Below are positions 36,159 through 43,930 of a stretch of DNA of 64,000 nt, in pieces; position 1 is the stretch's first letter, and each line of letters begins with the position of its first letter. The stretch is from the NCBI GenBank assembly GCA_020852965.1, contig JADYZV010000046.1, positions 100,438-164,437 on the forward strand, written 5' to 3'. This stretch comes from Pirellulaceae bacterium. GTDB lineage: Bacteria > Planctomycetota > Planctomycetia > Pirellulales > Pirellulaceae. Below the pieces are notes generated by a model that was not told the DNA's origin, made no database searches, and saw nothing but the letters and a program-made list of their open reading frames with translations. The position numbers and the translations under genes are program-made.

Positions 36159-38138
36159 ATGATCCGCTCATCATGGCATTTGTTCTTTTCAATAGCCGCA
36201 TTGCTGTGGCTAGCTTGCCCCTCGGCGGCTCAACAGCGCAAGCAGGCGTACGATCTGTTTCCGGACAGCGCTGCGGCGGTGGTCTGGGTCGCCGACGGAG
36301 ATCGTCTGGCTCAGCAATGGGAGCGTACCCAGTTGTACTTCCTAGCTAAAGACTCGGCTTTTTCACCTTTCTTTGAGGAGCAGCGTCAAGCGATCGAGCA
36401 GCGGTTGATCGATGCGGGTTGGCGACTGAACGTCAAGCCCGACGACTTGGCTAATTTCACCACAGGACAAATCGGTTTGGCTTGGTTGGAGTTGCCCGAA
36501 TCGACGCGTAAACCTTTCGCGTTGGCTCTCATCGCCGATGTCGATGATGCCAAGGGCCCCAATGCGCAATTGCTGGCCAAAATTGAAGCGGAGCTCGTGG
36601 CGCGGAAAGCGACCAAGTCACTGCTAAGCCACCAAGGGGTCGAGATCGCTAAGTTCACGCTCCCCAGACGAGCCGGTGCGCTTCTGCCCGAAGACGGATA
36701 CTATGCCATTGCCAGCGGTCAATTCCTTTCGACGGACGACGAGAGTTTGATGAAGGACTTGATTTCGCGTATCCAGGGCGAAAACGTTGTAGGCAAAGTG
36801 ATTGCCCAAGACCCTGACTTTATCGCTGGTCGTCAGAAAGCGGAGATAACGGGTGAAGGACAAGTTGAGTACTTTGTGCGACCGTTGGGAATTGCGCGCG
36901 TGCTACGAGCCATCGGCGGCAAACGCTCGAGGAGCAATGCGGACATGTTGGCCGTGCTACAAAATCAAGGCTTCGAAGCGATAAAATGTGTCTGTGGTGA
37001 AATAGCGATCGGCTTAGACGATCTAGATTTTTCACATCACGGTTATGTGCTGGCCGAACGACCACTCCCCAAATCGGCCGCCATGCTCGACTTCCCCAAT
37101 AAGGCATCCCACGAAATTCCAAGCTTCGTGGGTGAGAACATTTCATCGCTACTTGCGACCAACTGGAATGCCAGAGAAGCGTTCTGGAAAGTCGAAGGAC
37201 TCGTCGACGAATTGGCGGGAACGCCGGGTGTGTTCCATGAAGTGATCGAAGGCATCAAGGTCGATCCCAACGGTCCGCGTATCGACATCGAAAAGGAAGT
37301 TCTGCCGCACATCACCAACGACATCTACTCGATTTCCGACAGTAAGCCGGGCGCTGCCGACGTCGATTCTCGCCGCAACTTGATCGCACTCCGTTTAATC
37401 AATGCGGCGGCCATGGCCAAAGTACTCGATCGCGCCATGAAAAATGAACCCGATGCCGAGCCGATAGAATATAAGGGGCATTTGATTTGGAAGGTCGTCC
37501 ATCGCGAGGATGAAGAGGTCACTGACTTGGCAGCAGATTTTGGCGGTGGCTTTGGCGGACCGCCGCCGACCGCTGGGGACCAACCGCAACCCTGGTTGAG
37601 CAATTGGGCCATCACGGTATACGGCGACTTTCTGATGTTTGCATCTCATGCCGAGATGATCGAGCAAGCGATCGAACAAGCCCAAACTAGCAACGAATCG
37701 CCACTGGCCAGCGAATCCGATTATCGCCGCGTGGCCAAGGCAATCGCGGAGCGGTTTGGCAGCGACGACATTAGCGCCTGGCAAGTGGTGCGTACGAGCA
37801 TCGCCTATCGTGTCCAGTACGAATTGTTTCGCGAAGGGAAGTTGATGGATTCTCAAAGCATGTTGGCCAGCATCCTCGATCGCTTGTTGCAAAACGAAGA
37901 TGAGATGCGCGGTAAGGCTCAGGCGCTTGACGGGAAAAAACTTCCACCCTATGACGAAGTAGCCAAATTCTTGCAGCCGATGGGGACGGTCGTCCGCAGC
38001 ACCGATAGTGGTTGGGATTTTGGTGCGGTAATGCTCTCCGGAAAAGGTGCTCCCACGACACCCGATGCAACTCTTGGGAAACAAGCTAGTCAGGGAACTG
38101 CCCGCGTCAGCAACTCGCCAGCTGAGGCCAAACGCTAA
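36159..38138 (+). CDS. Secreted protein of unknown function
   Basis: A 659-residue protein with a signal peptide (SSWHLFFSIAALLWLACPSAAQ). The ATG at 36159 has GGGAG about 11 nt upstream. The mature chain reads like planctomycete proteins of the DUF3352-like kind: DLFPDSAAAVVWVADGDRLAQQW at the start, two related halves of mixed alpha/beta character, and a Gly/Pro-rich insert (FGGGFGGPPPT) near residue 470. It has no membrane helices after the signal and no catalytic motif I can recognise. It is followed 165 bp later by cysS on the same strand. Similar genes are common in Pirellulaceae; the role is open. Confidence 0.65.
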   Translation: MIRSSWHLFFSIAALLWLACPSAAQQRKQAYDLFPDSAAAVVWVADGDRLAQQWERTQLYFLAKDSAFSPFFEEQRQAIEQRLIDAGWRLNVKPDDLANFTTGQIGLAWLELPESTRKPFALALIADVDDAKGPNAQLLAKIEAELVARKATKSLLSHQGVEIAKFTLPRRAGALLPEDGYYAIASGQFLSTDDESLMKDLISRIQGENVVGKVIAQDPDFIAGRQKAEITGEGQVEYFVRPLGIARVLRAIGGKRSRSNADMLAVLQNQGFEAIKCVCGEIAIGLDDLDFSHHGYVLAERPLPKSAAMLDFPNKASHEIPSFVGENISSLLATNWNAREAFWKVEGLVDELAGTPGVFHEVIEGIKVDPNGPRIDIEKEVLPHITNDIYSISDSKPGAADVDSRRNLIALRLINAAAMAKVLDRAMKNEPDAEPIEYKGHLIWKVVHREDEEVTDLAADFGGGFGGPPPTAGDQPQPWLSNWAITVYGDFLMFASHAEMIEQAIEQAQTSNESPLASESDYRRVAKAIAERFGSDDISAWQVVRTSIAYRVQYELFREGKLMDSQSMLASILDRLLQNEDEMRGKAQALDGKKLPPYDEVAKFLQPMGTVVRSTDSGWDFGAVMLSGKGAPTTPDATLGKQASQGTARVSNSPAEAKR

Positions 38139-38303
38139 CCTAGGCCGCTTCAGCCCAGATGCGACTACCGGCGCAAGCAGCTCCCCTGGTTCCGCAAAAG
38201 CAAGATGCCGAGACGAAGGGGGCCGGGAACGGCCTAAGTTACCGCAATTGATTTATTCGAGTGGCCATTTTTTTCAACTGCCCATCCACAGGAGTTTCCG
38301 TCC

Positions 38304-39962
38304 GTGGCCAGTGTCCTCACCTATCACCAGCCCACCAGTTCGCAACCCATGATCTCGCAATTGAACATCCGAGTCTACAACACGCTGACTCGCCAGAAAG
38401 AGCCTTTCCAAACCATCGAGCCTGGCAAGGTGGGGATGTATCTCTGCGGGCCAACGGTCTACGCCGAAGCCCACATCGGACACATGGTCGGTCCGGTCAT
38501 CTTTGACACCATCAAACGCTACTTGGTCTACTGTGGTTTTGAAGTGACGTGGGTCGTCAACATCACCGATGTCGACGACAAGCTCATCGCCTCATCGCGC
38601 AAGCGCGGCATCTCGATGGCGCAGGTGGCCACGGAGATGACGATGGACTATCTGGCAAATCTGCAAGCCCTCGGTGTAACTCAGATCGATTATCTGCCGC
38701 GCGCTACCGACAACATGGATGAGATCGTACGTTTCATCGAGGAGCTGATTGCAGGCGGCTTCGCATACGCAAACGACGGCGATGTGTTCTTCGATGTGAC
38801 GCGCGACGCCGAGTATGGCAAGCTGAGCAATCGGACCGCAGACAGTCAGCAGGGCGAGGGGGGAGGAGCGGCAGCCAAGAAGCGTTCCTCCGGTGACTTC
38901 GCGCTGTGGAAGTCGGCCAAGCCGGATGAACCGAGTTGGCCCAGCCCATGGGGTGACGGCCGGCCCGGCTGGCACATCGAGTGTTCGGCCATGAGTCGCC
39001 GGATTTTGGGCAAGACGTTTGATATCCACGGTGGTGGACTCGACTTGGTCTTTCCGCATCATGAAAACGAATTAGCACAAAGCCGCTGTTGCCACGGACA
39101 ACCGATGGTCCGTTACTGGATGCACAACGGATTGATGCGGGCTGGTGCGGCGGGCAAAGTTGGAGGAAAGAGCGACCGCGACTCGGCCGCGACCGATTCC
39201 ACGACTGATTCCGCTACCGAGGCCGATGCGGCGGGCAAGATCAGCCGAAGTAAGGGAGCTGGTGGTCTACATAAATTGATCGAGCAACAGACTGGGGAAC
39301 GCATTCGATTTTTCTTGCTCCGTTCGCAGTATCGCAGCACGATTTTGTTTGGCGATGAAGGGCTGGAAGAAGCGGGGCAATCACTCAACGCCTTTTATCG
39401 TTTGATTGGTCGCTTCGAACGCCTTTCGGGGCAAGCCTTCTATCCTCGCGTCAATGCGGCGGGTGAAGTCGAAGAGCTGGCCTACGCCAAAACTCGCAGC
39501 GACGGGCATGCGCTGCTGGCGGGTGTGAGCGACGGCCTGTTGGAAGAACTCTCCAAACTGCGTGCGTCGTATCTCGAAAAGATGGACGATGACTTCAACA
39601 CAGGTGGCGCAGTGAGCGATCTGTTTGAAATGTCGCGCGCCATCAATCGCTTCATCGACCAACAGCATCTGGAAGACACCAAACGCCGCACTCCTGCAGG
39701 GCTGGCAACTCTGAGCATTGCTATGAGTGTGCTCCGCGAGCTGGGGGCGATCATGGGACTGTTCTTGAAGGCACCCAAGAAGACCGGGGACGATGGGGCC
39801 AGCCAGACCGTAGACGGACTGATGAAGTTGCTTATCGAGCTGCGTGCCAAAGCTCGAGCCAGCAAGGACTTTGCCACCTCGGACGCCATTCGCGATGGAC
39901 TCGCCGCCGTGGGTATTACCTTGCAGGATCTAAAAGAGGGCACCACTTGGGAAAAGGCTTAG
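38304..39962 (+). CDS. cysS: Cysteinyl-tRNA synthetase with an insertion before the KMSKS loop
   Basis: A class I aminoacyl-tRNA synthetase that charges tRNA-Cys. It has the zinc Cys in MYLCGPTVY, the HIGH motif in [19 protein letters not shown] and [11 protein letters not shown] for zinc and substrate binding, and the KMSKS counterpart KISRSKG at about residue 311. Between HNGLMR and that loop lies an insertion of about 30 residues, low in complexity and rich in Ala, Ser, Asp and Thr ([16 protein letters not shown]), where most relatives have only a few residues. The total of 552 exceeds the usual 460-500. The GTG at 38304 is chosen because CAGGAG precedes it by 9 nt; an ATG at 38349 is the alternative and would give the more usual N-terminus. 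Confidence 0.93.
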   Translation: MASVLTYHQPTSSQPMISQLNIRVYNTLTRQKEPFQTIEPGKVGMYLCGPTVYAEAHIGHMVGPVIFDTIKRYLVYCGFEVTWVVNITDVDDKLIASSRKRGISMAQVATEMTMDYLANLQALGVTQIDYLPRATDNMDEIVRFIEELIAGGFAYANDGDVFFDVTRDAEYGKLSNRTADSQQGEGGGAAAKKRSSGDFALWKSAKPDEPSWPSPWGDGRPGWHIECSAMSRRILGKTFDIHGGGLDLVFPHHENELAQSRCCHGQPMVRYWMHNGLMRAGAAGKVGGKSDRDSAATDSTTDSATEADAAGKISRSKGAGGLHKLIEQQTGERIRFFLLRSQYRSTILFGDEGLEEAGQSLNAFYRLIGRFERLSGQAFYPRVNAAGEVEELAYAKTRSDGHALLAGVSDGLLEELSKLRASYLEKMDDDFNTGGAVSDLFEMSRAINRFIDQQHLEDTKRRTPAGLATLSIAMSVLRELGAIMGLFLKAPKKTGDDGASQTVDGLMKLLIELRAKARASKDFATSDAIRDGLAAVGITLQDLKEGTTWEKA

Positions 39963-39964
39963 AT

Positions 39965-40285
39965 GTAACCGTTCACGTGTTAGTTCGTTTGTTGACCACG
40001 AAAAACACGAAGAACACGAAAGGCTGGCTCTGTTCTACTTCAATTGTTTAGTGCATACCGCGTTTTTAGCTTCAGAATCATTTAGTGGACGTTTCGTTCA
40101 TATTGCTCTTTGTAGATCTCGAATATCGCTCCCATGATTCTGAAACTTTCATCGTTGAACAATTTCAGCATTGTTCATTGCCTGGACGCTGGAATACCAA
40201 GAACACCAGCAGAGGTTTTTTTCGTGTCCTTCGTGTCCTTCGTGGTCAATATAACACTCAATCCTCCAAGTTCGTGAACGGTTGC
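39965..40285. repeat. Family E repeat interrupted by foreign DNA with a GxxExxY remnant
   Basis: The left half (39967-40021, AACCGTTCACGTG and GACCACGAAAAACACGAAGA) and right half (about 40201-40285, GAACACCAGCAGAGG through AAGTTCGTGAACGGTT) match the two halves of the compact repeat at 27418-27540. About 180 bp of extra DNA lies between them. TTCAGAATCAT (about 40071) and ATGATTCTGAA (about 40134) pair as inverted arms. The extra DNA holds the protein remnant described separately. Confidence 0.75.
40084..40166 (-). pseudogene. Remnant of a GxxExxY-family gene
   Basis: Read leftward, one frame gives LFNDESFRIMGAIFEIYKEQ and then a stop a few codons on. This matches the start of GxxExxY proteins; the intact gene at 53747-54148 has LVYREECYKIVGACFEVYND at the same place, with identical or similar residues at most positions. 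The conserved GxxExxY segment that should follow (GCGFLESVYQE in the intact gene) is missing. The remnant lies inside a repeat whose halves are intact elsewhere, so it looks like the leftover of a gene-bearing form of that element. Based on about 20 residues. Confidence 0.6.
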
Positions 40286-40291
40286 GTTTAA

Positions 40292-40834
40292 ATGAATCAG
40301 CCACAAACCATTTTAGGCATTGACCCAGCGCTGGGGACGACAGGCTATGGGCTGATTCGCTGTGCCGGGAACGTGATCGAATTGGTCGATGCTGGGATCA
40401 TTCGCTGTCGCCGCGATCGACCGCTCGAAGATCGCTTGGGCGAACTGTTCGATGGCTTGTGCGAAATCCTGGAGGAGCTCAAGCCCGATCATTTTGCCAT
40501 CGAGCAGCTCTATTCGCACTACGACCGCCCGACCACCGCAATCCTGATGGGACACGCACGCGGCGTCATTCTTCTAGCTGCGCAACGAGCGGGCGTCGTC
40601 GTACATTCCTATCCAGCCACACATGTCAAGAAGACGCTCACCGGCAACGGGCGTGCTCCCAAAAGTCAGATGCAGTTCGCCGTCAAGCAGCAATTGGCTC
40701 TTACTGCGATTCCTGAACCAGCCGATGTGGCCGACGCGCTGGCCATTGCACTGACACATCACAGCACGCTGCGCACGCCAGAGAGTCTGCTCAGCCAATT
40801 CGCCCAAGCCACTCTTACTCAGCTCAAACTATAG
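40292..40834 (+). CDS. ruvC: Holliday junction resolvase RuvC
   Basis: A 180-residue endonuclease that cuts Holliday junctions in homologous recombination. The catalytic acidic residues are all in place: Asp in LGIDPALGTTGYG, Glu in FAIEQLYSHYDRPTT, and the Asp pair in EPADVADALAIALTH. Length is close to E. coli RuvC (173). The ATG at 40292 directly follows the end of the family E repeat, so the promoter may lie within repeat DNA. ruvA starts 2 bp after the stop, giving a ruvC-ruvA operon; ruvB is not in the window. Confidence 0.97.
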   Translation: MNQPQTILGIDPALGTTGYGLIRCAGNVIELVDAGIIRCRRDRPLEDRLGELFDGLCEILEELKPDHFAIEQLYSHYDRPTTAILMGHARGVILLAAQRAGVVVHSYPATHVKKTLTGNGRAPKSQMQFAVKQQLALTAIPEPADVADALAIALTHHSTLRTPESLLSQFAQATLTQLKL

Positions 40835-40836
40835 CA

Positions 40837-41466
40837 ATGATTACCAAAATCTCTGGCAAGCTCGTAGCCCTCGATGACGACGCAGCCACGCTCTCCATCC
40901 CGCCGATGGAGTATGAAGTGTTGATTGCTGAATTCACGCGTCGACATTTGCAATCTCAACTGAAGAAAGAGGTCGTGCTGCATACGATTCATTACATGGA
41001 TGGCAACGTCACCAGTGGTGGGCGTTTGACACCGCGTTTGGTCGGTTTTCTGTCGACGGCCGAGCGAGACTTTTTCGAACTGTTTTGTTCGGTTGATGGA
41101 GTCGGTGTAAAAAAAGCTTTGCGCGCGATGACGCAGCCTGTTCAAGACACGGCCATTATGATCGAACAACAAGACGCCAAGGGGCTGTCGGGGTTGCCGG
41201 GCGTCGGGCCAGCCACAGCCGAGCGAATCATTGCGAAGCTGAGGCGCAAAATGCCCAAATTTGCCCTGCTCGTCCGCCGTGAAACGCCGTCGGGTGAAAA
41301 GATCAAGGATGGTGTCGTCGAGGATACTTATCAAGCCCTACTAGCGTTGGGACACAATGAAAGCGACGCGCGGCAGTTGATTGAACAGGCCCTTGCCAGC
41401 GGCGATAAATTCAAAGACGTTGAAGCCATGATCCAAGGTATCTACAAAAAGAAATTTGGCAGCTAG
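40837..41466 (+). CDS. ruvA: Holliday junction branch-migration protein RuvA
   Basis: A 209-residue tetrameric protein that binds four-way junctions and loads RuvB. The OB-fold domain starts [15 protein letters not shown]. The helix-hairpin-helix motifs are [13 protein letters not shown] and [16 protein letters not shown]. The C-terminal domain III that contacts RuvB is present ([26 protein letters not shown]). It forms an operon with ruvC. A strong hairpin 25 bp after the stop (41491-41559) probably terminates transcription and also serves the convergent gene. Confidence 0.97.
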   Translation: MITKISGKLVALDDDAATLSIPPMEYEVLIAEFTRRHLQSQLKKEVVLHTIHYMDGNVTSGGRLTPRLVGFLSTAERDFFELFCSVDGVGVKKALRAMTQPVQDTAIMIEQQDAKGLSGLPGVGPATAERIIAKLRRKMPKFALLVRRETPSGEKIKDGVVEDTYQALLALGHNESDARQLIEQALASGDKFKDVEAMIQGIYKKKFGS

Positions 41467-41490
41467 TGCTTCAACCATATTTAAATTGAG

Positions 41491-41559
41491 GGTAGTGGAC
41501 GAGGTTACGAGTCCCTTTAAATCATTAACCGTTTGGGACTCGTAACCTCGTCCACTACC
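41491..41559. terminator. Perfect 25-bp inverted repeat (family B) between convergent genes
   Basis: The left arm 41491-41515 and right arm 41535-41559 are exact reverse complements (core GTGGACGAGGTTACGAGTCC), with a 19-nt loop. It separates the ends of ruvA and the CitG-like gene; the right arm's last base is also the first of the TAG stop of the latter. There is no long T-run, so it is hairpin-strong but not a textbook intrinsic terminator. Related copies are at 26425-26485 and 63983-64000. Confidence 0.8.
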
Positions 41560-42491
41560 TACCCGGCCGGTGACGAAATCAACATCGCCAGTAGCCCTCC
41601 GGCAATCAAGTCGGCTGTCGTACCAGGATTCAATCGATGTCCGTCGGAGCGCAAGTACATATCGAGTCCTTGCACGCAGGGCTGATGAGCTAGTGGTGCA
41701 GGATTTTGCAAGCATTCTTGCGCTATTCTCTGTGCTCGTTGCTGTACTTCCCTAGCAACGTTCAAGCCAGCTTTACGCACGATCAAGCCGTCGGCTTCAT
41801 AAGCCAGCCAACGCAACTGTACGCGGCACACCGCTTCGAGCGGTTGACCAGTAACCCCCAATTCCTGTCGCAACCAAGGTACGATCCGCGTAAAGATGTC
41901 CTCGTAGTTGTTGACGTACTGCCGCGCGACGGCATCGACGTCCGCAGCCTCGGCCATCGCAGCGAGTAGGTCATCTGGAGCTGGGCCAGCAACATCGGCT
42001 TGTTCACGTGTTCCCAGACCACCGGGCGCAGCAATGCAAATCGCCGAATAGACGTTTCGGCAATCGTCGGAGGTGAGTTGCTCCAGCACGTTTTCCAGAC
42101 TAGCTCTCAAACTATTGCAAGCCAATGGCGCGGAACTGGCTTCGTGGCGGTTCGCAATCCTGACCGCGTGCGCCTTGGCCAGCGGTGCGAATAGCAACAG
42201 CGTTCCGAGATTCGTATTGCGACCGACCATTGAGCGAGTTGCACGCACGGCGTCGAGTACGAGGTTGCCAACGGATCGTGTTTGGGCTCGGTCGAAGATC
42301 GGGCTGATGGCTAGTGCGCTGGCGAGAAAATGACTGTGGTGCATGTCGCTGAAGCTGGCACCCGGATGCACATTGCCAAGCTTTGCGGCCGAAACCTCCA
42401 GCAGACAAGCCAGCTCGACCGCCTGGCCAATCGTCCACGCGCGGTCGAAAGGGAAGGGGAGTGGAGCGGCGGAAACAGATCGATTGGACAT
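41559..42491 (-). CDS. CitG-like (triphosphoribosyl-dephospho-CoA synthase family) protein
   Basis: A 310-residue protein of the CitG/MdcB family, whose known members make the prosthetic-group precursor of citrate or malonate lyase from dephospho-CoA and ATP. It shows ACLLEVSAAKLGNVHPGASF, SDMHHSHFLASA, TNLGTLLLFAPLA and the C-terminal NPGTTADLIAGGLL, all in the family order. The ATG at 42491 is chosen because upstream in-frame sequence looks non-coding. No citrate- or malonate-lyase genes are nearby. Distant homologues are widespread in organisms without those lyases, so another ATP-dependent transfer is possible. It overlaps no neighbour; a hydrolase gene is 109 bp upstream on the same strand. 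Confidence 0.85.
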   Translation of the reverse strand: MSNRSVSAAPLPFPFDRAWTIGQAVELACLLEVSAAKLGNVHPGASFSDMHHSHFLASALAISPIFDRAQTRSVGNLVLDAVRATRSMVGRNTNLGTLLLFAPLAKAHAVRIANRHEASSAPLACNSLRASLENVLEQLTSDDCRNVYSAICIAAPGGLGTREQADVAGPAPDDLLAAMAEAADVDAVARQYVNNYEDIFTRIVPWLRQELGVTGQPLEAVCRVQLRWLAYEADGLIVRKAGLNVAREVQQRAQRIAQECLQNPAPLAHQPCVQGLDMYLRSDGHRLNPGTTADLIAGGLLAMLISSPAG

Positions 42492-42600
42492 GCCTGCATA
42501 CAATTCTAGGGTCGTGGGGGAGAGGCAAGAAGTCTGTTTGATTCGTTTGATGGTAGAAACTCGTAGCCTCGTCCATGTCTGCCTGCCACGGCAAGCGTGT

Positions 42601-43524
42601 TCAACGAGCAAACGTTTGGTGCAATTCGGCAATAACTTCATCTGCCGCTTCTTCCATCACATAATGTCCGACGTCAGCCAGTCGCGTGATTTGCGCTTGA
42701 GGGAAGATCTGTTCGAATCGTGTGAGACATTCGGGGCGAAAGCACCAGTCTTTCATGCCCCACACGATTCGAACGGGGCGGTCGGCAAAAATGGCTAGTC
42801 CCTCTTCGATGTTCGCCAGCGTTTGCCAAGTTGCTTGGCTCTTGCGGCGCGGGATGTCTTGTACAAAGCGCGCAATCGCCACTCGAGAGTCCCAGTTGTG
42901 ATATGGGGCCAAGAGACCGGCCGCTACGGCGGGATCGAGCTGTGGGAGCCGGTTGAGCGTCATTTTGAGTGCGGCTCGCGCGAACAAATTCAGGCCGCGT
43001 ACTCCCCACTCACCGACCCACGGCAAGCGGCATGCTGCGATGCGCCACGGGACATACGGTGGCGGAAAGGCAGCCGTGTTGAGTATCACAAACTGCTCGA
43101 TTCGCGTGGGGACCTTCAAGGCGGCACCCAGTCCAATCGCGCCACCCCAATCGTGAACCAGCAACGTAATTCGGCGCAAATCGAGCTGTTCAATCAAACG
43201 GGCCAGATTGCCCACGTGTTGTTCGAGTGTGTAGTTGTAGTCCTGCGGTTTATCGCTCAATCCACAACCGATATGGTCGACGGCTACCACGCGTGCTTGT
43301 TCGCGGAGCTCGTTCAGAATGCGTCGGTAGGTGAAGGACCAAGTTGGATTGCCATGGACGCACAGAATGGTTCGTTGGGGCTCGCTCTGGCCAGCGTCAC
43401 CGGCAACTGGTGTACTCTCACCTTGTTCCACGTAGTGCATGCGTACTTTTTCCGCCGAGGTCTCTGATTTGGGGATCTCGATGAATCTGGATTCGAAGGG
43501 ATAAAGGGCTTTCCAGTCGGACAT
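42601..43524 (-). CDS. Alpha/beta hydrolase, haloalkane-dehalogenase/OleB-like
   Basis: A 307-residue cytoplasmic hydrolase started at the ATG at 43524; the longer open frame is not supported. The oxyanion region is HGNPTWSFTYR, and the nucleophile elbow is VHDWGG, so the nucleophile is Asp, not Ser. The acid is probably in WGMKDW and the His in VGHYVMEEA. This pattern fits haloalkane dehalogenases and the related OleB beta-lactone decarboxylases of olefin biosynthesis. The cap segment WVGEWGVRGLNLFARAALKM resembles the OleB side, and some planctomycetes carry ole genes, but no OleA, OleC or OleD is in the window. The choice between the two is unresolved. Confidence 0.82.
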   Translation of the reverse strand: MSDWKALYPFESRFIEIPKSETSAEKVRMHYVEQGESTPVAGDAGQSEPQRTILCVHGNPTWSFTYRRILNELREQARVVAVDHIGCGLSDKPQDYNYTLEQHVGNLARLIEQLDLRRITLLVHDWGGAIGLGAALKVPTRIEQFVILNTAAFPPPYVPWRIAACRLPWVGEWGVRGLNLFARAALKMTLNRLPQLDPAVAAGLLAPYHNWDSRVAIARFVQDIPRRKSQATWQTLANIEEGLAIFADRPVRIVWGMKDWCFRPECLTRFEQIFPQAQITRLADVGHYVMEEAADEVIAELHQTFAR

Positions 43525-43930
43525 GCGCGGTGGGTTTCTTGCTGGATTAATAGGCGGCGAGGGCTTCGCCAGAATTCCGTTCAAAAAGTAGCAGGCACAG
43601 ACTCTTGTGCCGTCTGGCATTGCATGGACAGAGTGATTCGGGAGGGCTACACGACACGAAGTGAGCTGCTGCTTTGGAAATGGTTCGGCAGTGGGCTTAA
43701 CTCGTATCCTCGCTATGGCCGATCGCTGGCGGGCGAGTTCAGAAGGAGTATACCCGCCTTTGAAACGGCTGTCGCCATACACGCGAGTCATTATGGCGAC
43801 CAATTCGATTCGCCTTCGTACATGGGACTGTCCGTGTATACTGAAAATCTTGTGGATGCATCTTCCCCCCAATTCGCACGCATCAAAAGCTTGTACCGGC
43901 CGAGCGATCCACGGCTAACTGACTGAACTC
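43525..43930. other. Intergenic region between divergent genes
   Basis: Short open frames are present, but none has recognisable features. TATACT at 43837-43842 is a fair -10 box for the rightward gene, with a weak -35. No repeat or RNA gene is seen. Confidence 0.35.

Noticed and set aside
37395..38084. 229-codon minus-strand open frame
   Set aside because: Antisense to the secreted-protein gene at 36159-38138; the translation is not protein-like.
40085..40291. 68-codon plus-strand open frame upstream of ruvC
   Set aside because: Runs through repeat DNA opposite the GxxExxY remnant and has no features of its own.
42492..42641. Upstream extension of the CitG-like gene
   Set aside because: The added 50 residues are unlike the family and overlap the end of the hydrolase gene.
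43525..43872. N-terminal extension of 116 residues for the haloalkane-dehalogenase-like protein
   Set aside because: The family N-terminus starts at MSDWKALYPF; the extension has no support.
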